A DNA stretch of 20,411 nucleotides from a virus, in IMG/VR virus record IMGVR_UViG_3300030102_006624, positions 21,382 to 41,792 of that record; one strand, written 5' to 3'. The notes beneath the pieces were generated by a model that was not told the DNA's origin, ran no database searches, and saw only the letters and a list, made by a program, of their open reading frames with translations. A program made the position numbers and the translations under genes. Below, in pieces: positions 1-8,675 of the stretch (positions are counted from its first letter, which is position 1; each line of letters opens with the position of its first letter).

Positions 1-1494
1 ATTGCACTTGCTACGGCAGGTCTAGGATTGATTGCACCAATAGCACTACTAGGAGCAGCTGCCCTTATCATAATAGCAGGAGCAACATTAGTTTTTGCAA
101 AAGCCTTCGCAATGATGGCCGGTGTAAAACCAAAGGCTATTGATATTTTGGGTAAAGGTATAAAAAAGATGATAAAAATTGTTGGCGATCTTGGACTTGT
201 AGAATCAGGAAAGCTAATAATAAAAGCTGCAGCCTTAAAGAAAGTTGGAAATGCAGTAAAACCATTTGGCCAGGCAATTGCAGCAGCTGGAAAAGGAGAC
301 GCGTCAGGATTATTGAAATCAGTTAAAGGTTTCGCAAAAATAAAACAAAAAGGTATGGCAACCGCGGCTATAGGTCTTGCTATGTTAGCAGGTGGATTCA
401 AAGCATTTATGCCAGTTTTTCCATTTTTGCCAGCAATGGCTGAGGCTCTTTCTACAATGATTCCTCAACTTGCGGTATTAGCACCGCTAGGAGAACAGTT
501 GTTATTAGCTGGTCTAGGAATGTTAGGACTAGGATATGGAATGCTTCCATTTGGTATAGGACTAATGATAGCTGCGCCATTTATACCTCTCATGCCATTA
601 CTTGCTGAGGGTATTATGCTTATGACACCTCCACTTATAGAATTATCAACAATAGCTCCAATAATGCCACTCATGGGATTTGGTATGATGATGATTGGGT
701 TTGGTTTGAATACTCTTGGTCTAGGTTTAATGATGATATTTCCATTCCAAGCCGTATTACCAATATTAGCACAGGCACTTATAGACATGGCGCCACCACT
801 ATCTATATTGGCTCCACTAGGACCACAAATTATGTATCTAGCATACTCTATAGGAGCACTTGGAGCTGCTATGGGATTTGCATTTTATCCTGTATTTGCA
901 TTTGGAATGGCTGCATACTTTACAGCTCCAGCGGTATATCTATTAGGTGAAGCTAGCAAAGTTTTAGGAGCAGGATTAGAAGCAGTTAGAGTACCTTTAA
1001 TGGCAATGGCTCAACAGTTTCCAATGATTATGGCTCTATCAGGTTCAATAACTATGTTAGGACTATCACTCTTGTTTGCGGCACCAGGAGTATTCTCATT
1101 TGGAGCAGCAGCATTTTTTGCAATGGTGCCAGTATTAGCACTAGCTGCAGGACTATCATTGATGGTATCAACTGCTGGTGGATTAACTGCTGTAGGAGCA
1201 GGATTAAGTTCAATAGCAGCAGGATTATCAGAAGTATCTGAATATAAAGGAACAATTGCACTACTAGCCGTAGCCGCTCCAGCATTAGCACTACTTGGAG
1301 GAGGTGGTTTAATTGGAGGTGCTTTTGGTGGTGGAGGAAATAAAGAAGGTGGTAATGAAGCTCTAATGGCTAAGATAGATGAACTAATAGCTGTAATAGA
1401 TTCTAAAGATTATGAACCAGTATTACAAATAGATGGTAGAAAAGTTGGAACAGCAGTAGCTAGAAAACGAGCACCAAGAGGAATGGGGACGTAA
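1..1494 (+). CDS. Tail tape measure protein, C-terminal part (5' end outside window)
   Basis: The reading frame is open from base 1, so the TTG at 28 is not a real start and the gene is cut by the window edge; 497 codons are visible. After a basic, alanine-rich start the protein becomes a long, nearly uncharged hydrophobic stretch built of loosely repeated glycine/methionine-rich helical modules separated by proline turns such as LAPLG and APIMPLMG. A glycine-rich linker follows, then a short polar C-terminus (VLQIDGRKVGTAVARKRAPR). A 'DGR.V....AR' ending and long hydrophobic segments are typical of phage tape measure proteins, which set tail length, sit inside the tail tube and can insert in the host inner membrane at DNA entry. 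The baseplate genes immediately downstream support this. A different tail-associated membrane-active protein is the main alternative. Confidence 0.7.
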   Translation: MALATAGLGLIAPIALLGAAALIIIAGATLVFAKAFAMMAGVKPKAIDILGKGIKKMIKIVGDLGLVESGKLIIKAAALKKVGNAVKPFGQAIAAAGKGDASGLLKSVKGFAKIKQKGMATAAIGLAMLAGGFKAFMPVFPFLPAMAEALSTMIPQLAVLAPLGEQLLLAGLGMLGLGYGMLPFGIGLMIAAPFIPLMPLLAEGIMLMTPPLIELSTIAPIMPLMGFGMMMIGFGLNTLGLGLMMIFPFQAVLPILAQALIDMAPPLSILAPLGPQIMYLAYSIGALGAAMGFAFYPVFAFGMAAYFTAPAVYLLGEASKVLGAGLEAVRVPLMAMAQQFPMIMALSGSITMLGLSLLFAAPGVFSFGAAAFFAMVPVLALAAGLSLMVSTAGGLTAVGAGLSSIAAGLSEVSEYKGTIALLAVAAPALALLGGGGLIGGAFGGGGNKEGGNEALMAKIDELIAVIDSKDYEPVLQIDGRKVGTAVARKRAPRGMGT

Positions 1495-1497
1495 TAA

Positions 1498-4400
1498 ATG
1501 AAAAAAGCAGGAAATAGATTTAGTACAAGGGCACTTTCAGATTTAATAGGAGAAGATCGTTCACCTAAAAAGTTTGAAGCAACGCCTGAAAAACCAACAC
1601 CAGAGGTAAATACTCTATCTTCTACACCAGGTAAAATATCACCTGATGTAAATGCTTTACCTCCTACACCTGAAAAACCTACACCTGATATACCAGGTAT
1701 AAGTGTAAATATAGAACCAACTTCTCCAGTAGAAACATCAGCTTTCGCAGAAACTCCAGAAAAACCTACACCTGATGTAAATGCATTGGCACAAACACCA
1801 AATAAACCTACTCCAGAAATAGAGCCTTCAGCTGCAACCCCTGAAAAACCTACTCCAGAAATAGAGCCTTTAGCGGCTACACCAGAAAAACCAACAGCTG
1901 ATATAACAAGTTTAGAAGCTACTCCAGAAAAACCAACAGGAGAAACTTCAGTAATAGAACCAACACCTGAAAAACCAACTCCTGAATTAAGTAGTCTTTT
2001 AGATACTCCAGAAAAAACAACTGTAGAGGTTAGTAGTTTACTCGATACACCTGAAAAAACAACACCAGATATTAGTGGTTTAGAATCTACTCCAGAAAAA
2101 CCAACTGCGGATATTAGTGGATTAGAAGCTACTCCAGAAAAGACAACACCAGATATAACAGGATTAGAAGCTACACCAGAAAAAATAACACCTAATATAA
2201 CAAGTTTAGAGGCTACACCTGAAAAAACGACACCAGATATTAGCGGTTTAGAAGCTACTCCAGAAAAGACAACACCTGAAATTTCAGCTTTATCTGATAC
2301 ACCAGAAAAGACAACTCCTGAAGTTGCATCATTAGAAAATACACCTGAAAAAACAACACCAAATGTAACAGGTTTAGAAGCTACTCCTGAAAAAACAACT
2401 CCTAATGTTGTTGGACCAGAAGCAACACCGGAGAAAACTACTCCAGATTTAAGAACTATGAGCTCAGTTGAAAAAACAATGCCTGAGCCTGTACCTTTTG
2501 AACCAACTCCAGAAAAAACAGTACCTGAGCCTGTACCTTTTGCTGCAACACCAGAAAAATCAGCGCCAGATGTAATAGGTCCTGAATCTACACCGGAAAA
2601 GTCTGCACCAGATGTAAGTGCATTGGCTGCTACATTAGAAAAAACAACACCAGAACCAATACCATTTGCGGCAACTCCTGAAAAAACTACAGCAGAGTTA
2701 GAAGTTAGAGATGGATTTGCAAATCTAGATGCAAGAGGTTTCATGACTGGAAAAGCTAGTGGTAAAGGTTTACTAACAGATTTTGTTGGAATAAGTGGTT
2801 TACCAACTATTGGGACAGGACAATATGAACATACTGGTAATCAAGGTTTAGGTTTACTTGCAATAAACGATAATATATTAAATGTAGATGCTAACGGTTT
2901 CACACCAGATAAACAACACTTAGGAGAAAGTGATTTAATAGGAATAGCCGGTAGTCCTGGTAATTTTACATATACAATACCTGATGGACCTTCTCCAAGA
3001 GCATCATATAGATATACAAAAGAAAATTATTCTAGAATCACAGGAGCTCCTCAAACATTTACTACTCCTGGTGGTTTCTTAGTTACAGGAGCAGGACCAA
3101 GTGGAACATTAACAGATGATGGAATAGACACTACTAGAAATAGTATATCTTCAGGTAAAAGTCAACTATTAGAACAATATAATAAATTTGACCTTAGAGC
3201 AGAAGCATTTCATAGATTTGATGGATTCACTTCAGAACTAGGCCAACCATATATAAATAGTAAAGTTATAGCAAATGACAATGTAGCTGCAAGAAGTTTC
3301 AAAGGTCAAGATGGTTTGGTTAGAGGTGGTATAGTATCTAGGGTAATTAGAACTGCAAATGATGCACTAAGAATAGGTAAATTCTTAATAAGTCCTACAG
3401 GTCTTTTATTTATAGCTAAAAATATTGGACTACAACTAACCAATCCTAAGGTAGAAACTGTAGCAGGAATAAACAACGTTGGATTTGCAAGAACAACAAG
3501 AATATATCCTTTAGGACTATCTACACTTGCTCAAATAGTTGCAAACGTTGCACCAGTTGGTACTATAGGACTGATAAGACATGGACTTGGACCACTAGAG
3601 CCTGATGCAAATTATTATGAAAATGTGGTTAGTGAGACTAAAAAACTTGGTGGATTTGAAGTAGCTAAAAATGCTGGTGCACCAACTGGAAATAGACTTG
3701 TAAAATTACATAGAGACCTAGAGGTAGGAATTAGTGATGGAGATGGACTAAATATATTAGAAGATCCAAAGGCTGCATTAGGAGCAATCTTAGGTGGAGC
3801 CGGAGGTGCTCTATCTGGATTCTTTAATAGTAAAATAGTAGGAGCTGCACAGGATAAGTTAGGTGTTCTAGAAAACTTTATACCTGGTATTGTACCTTCT
3901 GGTGAAATAGATCTTTTAAGTGGACTTGCAGGACCTAACTCAATATATGGTATAGGTAGAACTACAATTAGACGTTCAACTTCCGGTATACCTTTAGGTC
4001 AGCATAGTGAAACTAATGGAACTTGGGCACAATCAAAAATAGTTCTTACAAATTATGAAAAAGGTGTTGGTTCTCTAATTGCTGACGTAGATGATACACA
4101 TAAAGGATTAAAGTCAAATCCTAACAATGCAGTCATGGTTTCATCACCATCTGCACCATATTCTGACCAAATAAATACAAGCGAAAACGACAACTCTATA
4201 CATACAGCAGGCGATAATCCTGCAGCCAACTATAATGATATGGCTACTTTTGAAAGAGACTTAGGTGGTTCAAACATGGTTGCAGGTAATGCATACTTTA
4301 CAGAAGCTGGATATGCTGATGGTCAAAGAGTTGGTGGAGGAGATAATCCAGCTGGTCAAAATAACAGAGATAAAATAGTTGTAGATAGGTTTCCTCTAAA

Positions 4401-5463
4401 TGCAGCTTCAGATTTATATGTAGATAATACAAATAGAGACACTCTTGAATCTTCTAGGCTGGCAAAAATACTAGATGAACATAAAGATGATATAACACCT
4501 GCAGGATTAAAACGATATAATGATTTACCTGGAGATAAAGTAGAACAAGTAGTAACTCCATTTGTAGAAAAAGATAGTACAGATCCTTATGGTCCTACGT
4601 TTGGTAACATTGGTAGTTATGAAGTATATGCTTACGGTGATATACCAAAAGACCAATTAGCACATAACTCAATTAGAGACTTTAGAGAAGACTTAGATAA
4701 TACAAATAAAACATTTCAACAAGACAGTGATTATTCAACTGCTCCTAGGGAGTCTAAAATAGGTCAAAACTATGGTGAAAGAGGAATAGATAGAAGTGAT
4801 AGAACAGTAGTTCTAAAAGATTTGACAGATAATGAGATTGGTGATAAAATATTACTAAATGCATTTACAGAACCAGGTAAGTCTACCCCTGACCAATTAG
4901 AAGTTGCAGATGGAGAAGACTTCTGTAGATTAGTTATCGCAGGTATACAATTTAGATCTTATCTAAAAGCTTTCTCACACAATATTAAACCAGAATTTCA
5001 AAATGTTGAATATATAGGAAGATTAACCGATGTTAAATTGATGAGTAAATTTGCAGTAGACTTTTCTCTTGAGTTTTCAGTTGCTGCATTTACAGCTAGA
5101 GAACTTGAGGCAATGTATCTTAAACTAAATAGGTTAGCTCAAAAAACGGCACCTGAATATTCATCAGCAGGTCAACCAAAGGGACCTTTAAACAAGATAA
5201 CTGTGGGTAATTACTTTATGGACCAAATATGTTTTATCAATAGTGTTGGCTTTACAGTAAATGAGCAATCTCCATGGGATATAGATCCTGGCAGACAATT
5301 ACCATATTACATAGATGTAAGTATAGCTGGAGATATAATAACTTCACAATATGATAATCTATTATCTAAAGATTCTGACTTCTTTGGAATTGTTAAAACA
5401 GATAATGGACAAGTTGAACTAATAGGTAGAGATGGTTCTGAAATGCCATTTAGAACTCCGTAG
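1498..5463 (+). CDS. Giant baseplate/tail protein: 14-residue repeats plus gp48-like tail-tube-cap C-terminus
   Basis: This 1321-residue protein starts 3 bases after the tape measure stop, with GGGGA upstream. Residues 29-403 are about 26 degenerate tandem repeats of 14 residues (consensus TPEKTTPDISGLEA), probably extended and disordered. Next come two related motifs (NLDARGF...LLTDFVGISG and NVDANGF...SDLIGIAGSPG) and a long polar middle region. The C-terminal part, about residues 1110-1285, has the layout of T4 gp48/gp54-type baseplate proteins that cap the baseplate and start the tail tube: MYLKLNRLAQ, a P.Y stretch, a 'GP...ITVGNYF' segment, SPWDI and QLPYYIDVSIAGDII. T4 gp48 is only about 360 residues, so this protein is strongly enlarged. 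The gp53-like and hub genes downstream agree with a baseplate role. The baseplate call is fairly firm; the exact gp48 equivalence is inferred from remembered family patterns. Confidence 0.65.
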   Translation: MKKAGNRFSTRALSDLIGEDRSPKKFEATPEKPTPEVNTLSSTPGKISPDVNALPPTPEKPTPDIPGISVNIEPTSPVETSAFAETPEKPTPDVNALAQTPNKPTPEIEPSAATPEKPTPEIEPLAATPEKPTADITSLEATPEKPTGETSVIEPTPEKPTPELSSLLDTPEKTTVEVSSLLDTPEKTTPDISGLESTPEKPTADISGLEATPEKTTPDITGLEATPEKITPNITSLEATPEKTTPDISGLEATPEKTTPEISALSDTPEKTTPEVASLENTPEKTTPNVTGLEATPEKTTPNVVGPEATPEKTTPDLRTMSSVEKTMPEPVPFEPTPEKTVPEPVPFAATPEKSAPDVIGPESTPEKSAPDVSALAATLEKTTPEPIPFAATPEKTTAELEVRDGFANLDARGFMTGKASGKGLLTDFVGISGLPTIGTGQYEHTGNQGLGLLAINDNILNVDANGFTPDKQHLGESDLIGIAGSPGNFTYTIPDGPSPRASYRYTKENYSRITGAPQTFTTPGGFLVTGAGPSGTLTDDGIDTTRNSISSGKSQLLEQYNKFDLRAEAFHRFDGFTSELGQPYINSKVIANDNVAARSFKGQDGLVRGGIVSRVIRTANDALRIGKFLISPTGLLFIAKNIGLQLTNPKVETVAGINNVGFARTTRIYPLGLSTLAQIVANVAPVGTIGLIRHGLGPLEPDANYYENVVSETKKLGGFEVAKNAGAPTGNRLVKLHRDLEVGISDGDGLNILEDPKAALGAILGGAGGALSGFFNSKIVGAAQDKLGVLENFIPGIVPSGEIDLLSGLAGPNSIYGIGRTTIRRSTSGIPLGQHSETNGTWAQSKIVLTNYEKGVGSLIADVDDTHKGLKSNPNNAVMVSSPSAPYSDQINTSENDNSIHTAGDNPAANYNDMATFERDLGGSNMVAGNAYFTEAGYADGQRVGGGDNPAGQNNRDKIVVDRFPLNAASDLYVDNTNRDTLESSRLAKILDEHKDDITPAGLKRYNDLPGDKVEQVVTPFVEKDSTDPYGPTFGNIGSYEVYAYGDIPKDQLAHNSIRDFREDLDNTNKTFQQDSDYSTAPRESKIGQNYGERGIDRSDRTVVLKDLTDNEIGDKILLNAFTEPGKSTPDQLEVADGEDFCRLVIAGIQFRSYLKAFSHNIKPEFQNVEYIGRLTDVKLMSKFAVDFSLEFSVAAFTARELEAMYLKLNRLAQKTAPEYSSAGQPKGPLNKITVGNYFMDQICFINSVGFTVNEQSPWDIDPGRQLPYYIDVSIAGDIITSQYDNLLSKDSDFFGIVKTDNGQVELIGRDGSEMPFRTP
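1582..2706 (+). repeat. Tandem 42-bp (14-codon) degenerate repeats, about 26 units
   Basis: This in-frame array encodes residues 29-403 of the gp48-like protein. Most units read T-P-E-K-[PT]-T-[PA]-[DE]-[IV]-x-x-L-x-[AD]. Period 14 holds almost throughout; one double-length unit lacks its second TPEK, and one unit is 13 residues long (VEKTMPEPVPFEP). The units differ at synonymous sites, so the array is old or under protein-level selection rather than a fresh DNA expansion. The central units (TPEK[TP]T[PA][DN]I[ST]GLEA) are the most alike. Confidence 0.92.
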
Positions 5464-5470
5464 GTAAAAT

Positions 5471-5821
5471 ATGAAAAGATATAATACACAATCACAGAAG
5501 AAACTAAAAGATAAAAGGTCTAGACTTGTAGGTGAGTTTGATAAAAGAGTGCCTTTTCCAGAAAGGCAAGTTTATACTACAACAGTATATCCTAAGATTG
5601 AAAGACAGTCTGATGACATTTTTATAGAAACTAGAATAGGTGACAGATTTGATAATTTAGCTCATGAGTTTTACGGTGACGTTACTATGTATTGGATAAT
5701 AGCAAAGGCAAATAATTTAATACATGGAGGTATTGCTGTTGAACCTGGAATTAGGTTGAGAATACCTATAAATACTGATGTTATAGTTCAAGATTTTAAT
5801 CGATTAAATTCGGAGAGATAG
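5471..5821 (+). CDS. 53: Baseplate wedge protein, gp53-like with LysM-type domain
   Basis: This is a 116-residue protein. The first 45 residues are basic and polar. Residues 54-100 form a LysM-like module: IGDRFDNLAHEFYGDVTMYW, then IIAKANN, a glycine turn and EPGIRLRIPI. That order (G-D....L....YGD...YW.I..AN.......I..G..L.IP) is typical of T4 gp53-like wedge proteins and of LysM tail proteins in general. T4 gp53 joins wedge sectors to the central hub. At 116 residues it is shorter than T4 gp53 (about 196), so the extra parts of the T4 protein are absent. It begins 7 bases after the stop of the large baseplate gene (AGGT ahead of the ATG) and ends 1 base before the hub gene, so it belongs to the baseplate operon. 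Confidence 0.8.
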   Translation: MKRYNTQSQKKLKDKRSRLVGEFDKRVPFPERQVYTTTVYPKIERQSDDIFIETRIGDRFDNLAHEFYGDVTMYWIIAKANNLIHGGIAVEPGIRLRIPINTDVIVQDFNRLNSER

Positions 5822-5822
5822 A

Positions 5823-7859
5823 ATGGCAAATACAGGTTACGGTGCATGTCAAGATGTAGACTCAATAACTTTAGACGCAATTGAAAACAGATCTAAAGCA
5901 AATAAAAATGTTGGAGGTGGTCAAACAGCCGGTCAATATTTAGATTGGATGACAAAAAGAAAGCCTTGGGTAAGAGCATACTCTTGTGCTTCAACTGGTG
6001 GTGTTTTAGGAGATACTGGTAACATTGCAAATATAAGTGATTTATATCACTCATCTAACAGGCCAAAGCCAGGAATAACAGACTTATCTTCAACAGAGGA
6101 AGGTACACATGGAGGATTCAAAGAAATAAAGGTAAAATTTGTTTGTTGGACAAAGGATGACTTTGCAGACCTAGCACCTCAATTTTTAACCTATGGAAGA
6201 ACAGTAACTTGCGAGTGGGGATGGACAGTAGATACCTCTGGAACATCTGTAAAGGCTGGAACATTTCAAGATTCAAGATGTGTAAAAAATGATGGAGACT
6301 TTAGTGATTTAGTAAAAAAACATAGAGACCAATATGAAGCCTGTATGGAGGTAGTAAGAGGTCAAGTTACAGATTTTAGTTGGGCATTAGCTGCGAATGG
6401 TTCATTTGAATGTGAGTTTACTCTAACTTCAATGGCAGGAAATACTGCAAAAATGCCAGCAAAAGTTGCAACAAAAGATTGTAGTTGTCCTGAAGATAAA
6501 AAAGAAGATGAAGCAGAAAAAGGACCAACATTTAATATACTCCAAACTTTAGATTCTATGAAAGAAGTATGCATGCAGATAAAGACCTCCCGAACTCTAA
6601 AAATAGATGGAAAGGTATGTGGAGTAGGAATGACATCAGATGCAGCAGATGACCAATCTGGAGCAGAAAAGTCAAAATGGCCATTTGGATTAGGTTCTAA
6701 AGTTGTTGAACTCCAATTTATTACTTTTGAATGTTTTGAAGAATATGTTGTTAATCATAACATTATGCCTTTGAGTGGTGACGGAGATGAAGGTACAGAT
6801 AGAGCTGCTGCAAAAGCTATATGTGGAGAAGGATATGGTGACGTAGCAAATAGTGGAAATGAGTACTCGGGATTGTTTTATTCAAATCACTCTGTTTGTA
6901 GACCTGGTGTAACGGCAGTTGTAAGTGGAGATCCTACAGTTTGTCTCATTCCTGGTGAATCACTAACAGACCAAACTGTTTCTCATTTTAATTTAGTTGG
7001 AGGTGGATTCGACAATCTTGATGCTACAACAAGTGATGGTGTATACTTAGGCGGAATTCTTTTGAATATAAAAATGTTGGAAGATGAATTTAACTCATTA
7101 GGTAAAGATGATGGTGCAAATGTATATGTAAAAAAAGTATTAGACAGAGTTTCTGAAGCATGTGGTGGATTTTGGAATTTTACACAAGTACCACATTCAA
7201 AAGCAGAAAACATAGTACAGTGGTTAGATATTGACCAAAAACCAAAGGCAGGATCTCCTGCTGTATTAACAATACCTTCATACGGAAAAGATAGTATAGC
7301 TAGAGGAGTTAGTACACAAACAGAATCAGATCCAGATTTTCAAGCTCAAATCATGTATGGTTCAAATAATACTAATGGTAAAGGTGGAGGAAATAAAAGT
7401 GGTGGTATATCACTATGGACTGCAGGAGTTACTGACACGTTCCATCAAAACACTAGAACTTCATCAGAATGTGCTGAACAGGATACAAAAGACAATTGTA
7501 ATCCTCCAACAGACCAGCAAAATACTGAACCTGATCCAGTTGATATTGAAACTGTTTTTAGAAATTTAGGTAAAGAAGTAAGTCCGAAATCAACATCTGC
7601 AGCTAAAAGATGCGCAAGAACTTTAGCTTTAGGAGAAACAGACAATGAAGCAGGACCAAGGGTTATACCTATTCCAATAACACTAGATGTAGAATTAGAT
7701 GGTATAGGTGGATTCGTATTTGGAAACTTAATAACCGTAGATTATCTTCCATCATCATACGATGGTTGGTGTTTTCAAGTAACAAAGGTAGAACATAATG
7801 TAAGCAACGCAGATTGGAAAACTAAATTAGCTTGTGGTTTCATGAGACTAATTCCATAA
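5823..7859 (+). CDS. Cysteine-rich baseplate hub protein (gp27-like)
   Basis: This is a 678-residue protein starting 1 base after the gp53-like gene. Around residues 97-134 it has a beta-rich block ending in 'YGRTVTCEWGWTVD'; a charged 'G.....EWGW' motif is a recurring feature of hub-like proteins in marine myoviruses. The C-terminus (ITLDVELDGIGGFVFGNLIT, then WCFQVTKVEHNVSNADWKTK and LACGFMRLIP) matches the closing beta-barrel of gp27/gpD-type hub proteins, which typically ends 'F.V..V.H......W.T.L'. Hub trimers carry the central spike and connect to the tail tube. It is odd in having 21 cysteines, including CSC at about residues 220-222 in a charged loop; the neighbouring gp53-like and 256-residue proteins have none. 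The call rests on motif patterns and operon position; a different central baseplate component is possible. Confidence 0.6.
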   Translation: MANTGYGACQDVDSITLDAIENRSKANKNVGGGQTAGQYLDWMTKRKPWVRAYSCASTGGVLGDTGNIANISDLYHSSNRPKPGITDLSSTEEGTHGGFKEIKVKFVCWTKDDFADLAPQFLTYGRTVTCEWGWTVDTSGTSVKAGTFQDSRCVKNDGDFSDLVKKHRDQYEACMEVVRGQVTDFSWALAANGSFECEFTLTSMAGNTAKMPAKVATKDCSCPEDKKEDEAEKGPTFNILQTLDSMKEVCMQIKTSRTLKIDGKVCGVGMTSDAADDQSGAEKSKWPFGLGSKVVELQFITFECFEEYVVNHNIMPLSGDGDEGTDRAAAKAICGEGYGDVANSGNEYSGLFYSNHSVCRPGVTAVVSGDPTVCLIPGESLTDQTVSHFNLVGGGFDNLDATTSDGVYLGGILLNIKMLEDEFNSLGKDDGANVYVKKVLDRVSEACGGFWNFTQVPHSKAENIVQWLDIDQKPKAGSPAVLTIPSYGKDSIARGVSTQTESDPDFQAQIMYGSNNTNGKGGGNKSGGISLWTAGVTDTFHQNTRTSSECAEQDTKDNCNPPTDQQNTEPDPVDIETVFRNLGKEVSPKSTSAAKRCARTLALGETDNEAGPRVIPIPITLDVELDGIGGFVFGNLITVDYLPSSYDGWCFQVTKVEHNVSNADWKTKLACGFMRLIP

Positions 7860-7868
7860 GGATAAATT

Positions 7869-8639
7869 ATGACTATATATAGAAGACCAAAACAAATGAA
7901 GTTAAAAGAGAATCTCTACGCTCAAAGTGGAGAATTCTTTTATGGTGACGGTACCGCTTTCGAAGGTTATTATCACATGTTTGACCAAAGAAAAAAGAGA
8001 TTCTTTGAAGGCGCTATATATTCATACAAAGCAGAAGAAATATATCCAGACCAAAAGTTAGAGTTTAGTGTAGAACTAAATAGAGAATATACTAATATTT
8101 GGAGAGAAGTTGGAGATAAAACTCTTGAAATAAAAATGATAAATGCACCACAAGCCTTCGTTCCTCAACCTTCAGAAAAAGATATTGAAAAGGGTGAATT
8201 AACTCGATATCTTCTATTACAAAGTAATTCTCGTAATGTTTATGAAATAAACGAAGACCAGTATAAGTTGTATTCAAAAGGTAATAATCCATATAATTCA
8301 AATTACAAAGTTGCAAAAACATCTTGGTTCATAACTGGACCTCTATTTTCAATATACGGTCCAGGTCAAGTAGAGATAAAGAAGGGAATATATGAGAGGA
8401 ATCTTCAACAAGCAAATATAGTTTTGGATGAGATACCTCAACTATTTCCATTATTGCAGGACTTATTACAGTATACAGCCCCAGATGTAGCAGAAGACTT
8501 ATATTCTGATGGTTCATATTTATTTTTACCAGATGGCCAGAGATATGTTGGTAAGTATCATGTTCATCCAACCAAAGGACCTATGGCCGGATCTAAACAT
8601 GGACCAAACAAACATCCTGTATTAAAAGCTTTACTATAA
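7869..8639 (+). CDS. Putative virion structural protein with terminal 'Y.G.YH.H' motifs
   Basis: This 256-residue protein follows the hub gene by 9 bases (AAGGA ahead of the ATG) and is the last gene of the tail operon. It has no cysteine. Near the N-terminus (about residues 26-38) it has GDGTAFEGYYHMF; at the C-terminus (about 218-243) it has LPDGQRYVGKYHVHPTKGPM, continuing AGSKH. Both are versions of the motif 'DG..[YF].G.YH', the second with the fuller 'H.HP.KGPM.G..H'. I associate that pattern with structural proteins of marine phages, but its function is not established. The histidine cluster at the C-terminus could bind metal. No enzyme fold is recognised. Position makes a baseplate or tail-fibre attachment role likely; that is inference. 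Confidence 0.5.
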   Translation: MTIYRRPKQMKLKENLYAQSGEFFYGDGTAFEGYYHMFDQRKKRFFEGAIYSYKAEEIYPDQKLEFSVELNREYTNIWREVGDKTLEIKMINAPQAFVPQPSEKDIEKGELTRYLLLQSNSRNVYEINEDQYKLYSKGNNPYNSNYKVAKTSWFITGPLFSIYGPGQVEIKKGIYERNLQQANIVLDEIPQLFPLLQDLLQYTAPDVAEDLYSDGSYLFLPDGQRYVGKYHVHPTKGPMAGSKHGPNKHPVLKALL

Positions 8640-8640
8640 T

Positions 8641-8669
8641 TTTACCATGTCAAATATTTTGTTTATATT
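8641..8669 (+). promoter_or_regulatory. Conserved promoter-like element, copy 1 (ahead of polymerase-like gene)
   Basis: TTTACC at 8641-8646, a 17-bp spacer beginning ATGTCAAAT, and TATATT at 8664-8669 give a bacterial sigma70-like layout. The element begins 2 bases after the stop of the structural operon. The ATG of the next gene (8676) is only 6 bases beyond the -10-like hexamer, so the expected transcription start falls on or next to the start codon and the mRNA would be leaderless. Confidence 0.75.
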
Positions 8670-8675
8670 AACTAC

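Noticed and set aside
28-30. TTG as start of the tape measure gene
   Set aside because: The frame stays open to base 1 with the same hydrophobic composition, so the gene enters from outside the window.
1582-2706. A CRISPR-like array or diversity-generating repeat
   Set aside because: The repeats are contiguous, in frame and protein-coding, with no unique spacers, no reverse transcriptase gene and no template repeat in the window.
1410-2744. A 444-codon open frame on the minus strand with its own 14-residue periodic repeats (SGVVFSGVASK type)
   Set aside because: It lies exactly opposite the TPEK repeat array; the periodic codons leave no stops on the other strand. It has no ribosome binding site and its repeats are the mirror of the + strand ones.
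5767-5774. TATAAATA, a perfect T4 late promoter box, 49 bases before the hub gene
   Set aside because: Eight-base AT words are expected several times by chance in a window this AT-rich, it lies inside a coding region, and a similar match occurs inside the repeat protein gene near 3255.
7357-7569. A 70-codon frame on the + strand inside the hub gene
   Set aside because: It is an out-of-frame shadow without a ribosome binding site, over a region whose main frame is clearly coding.
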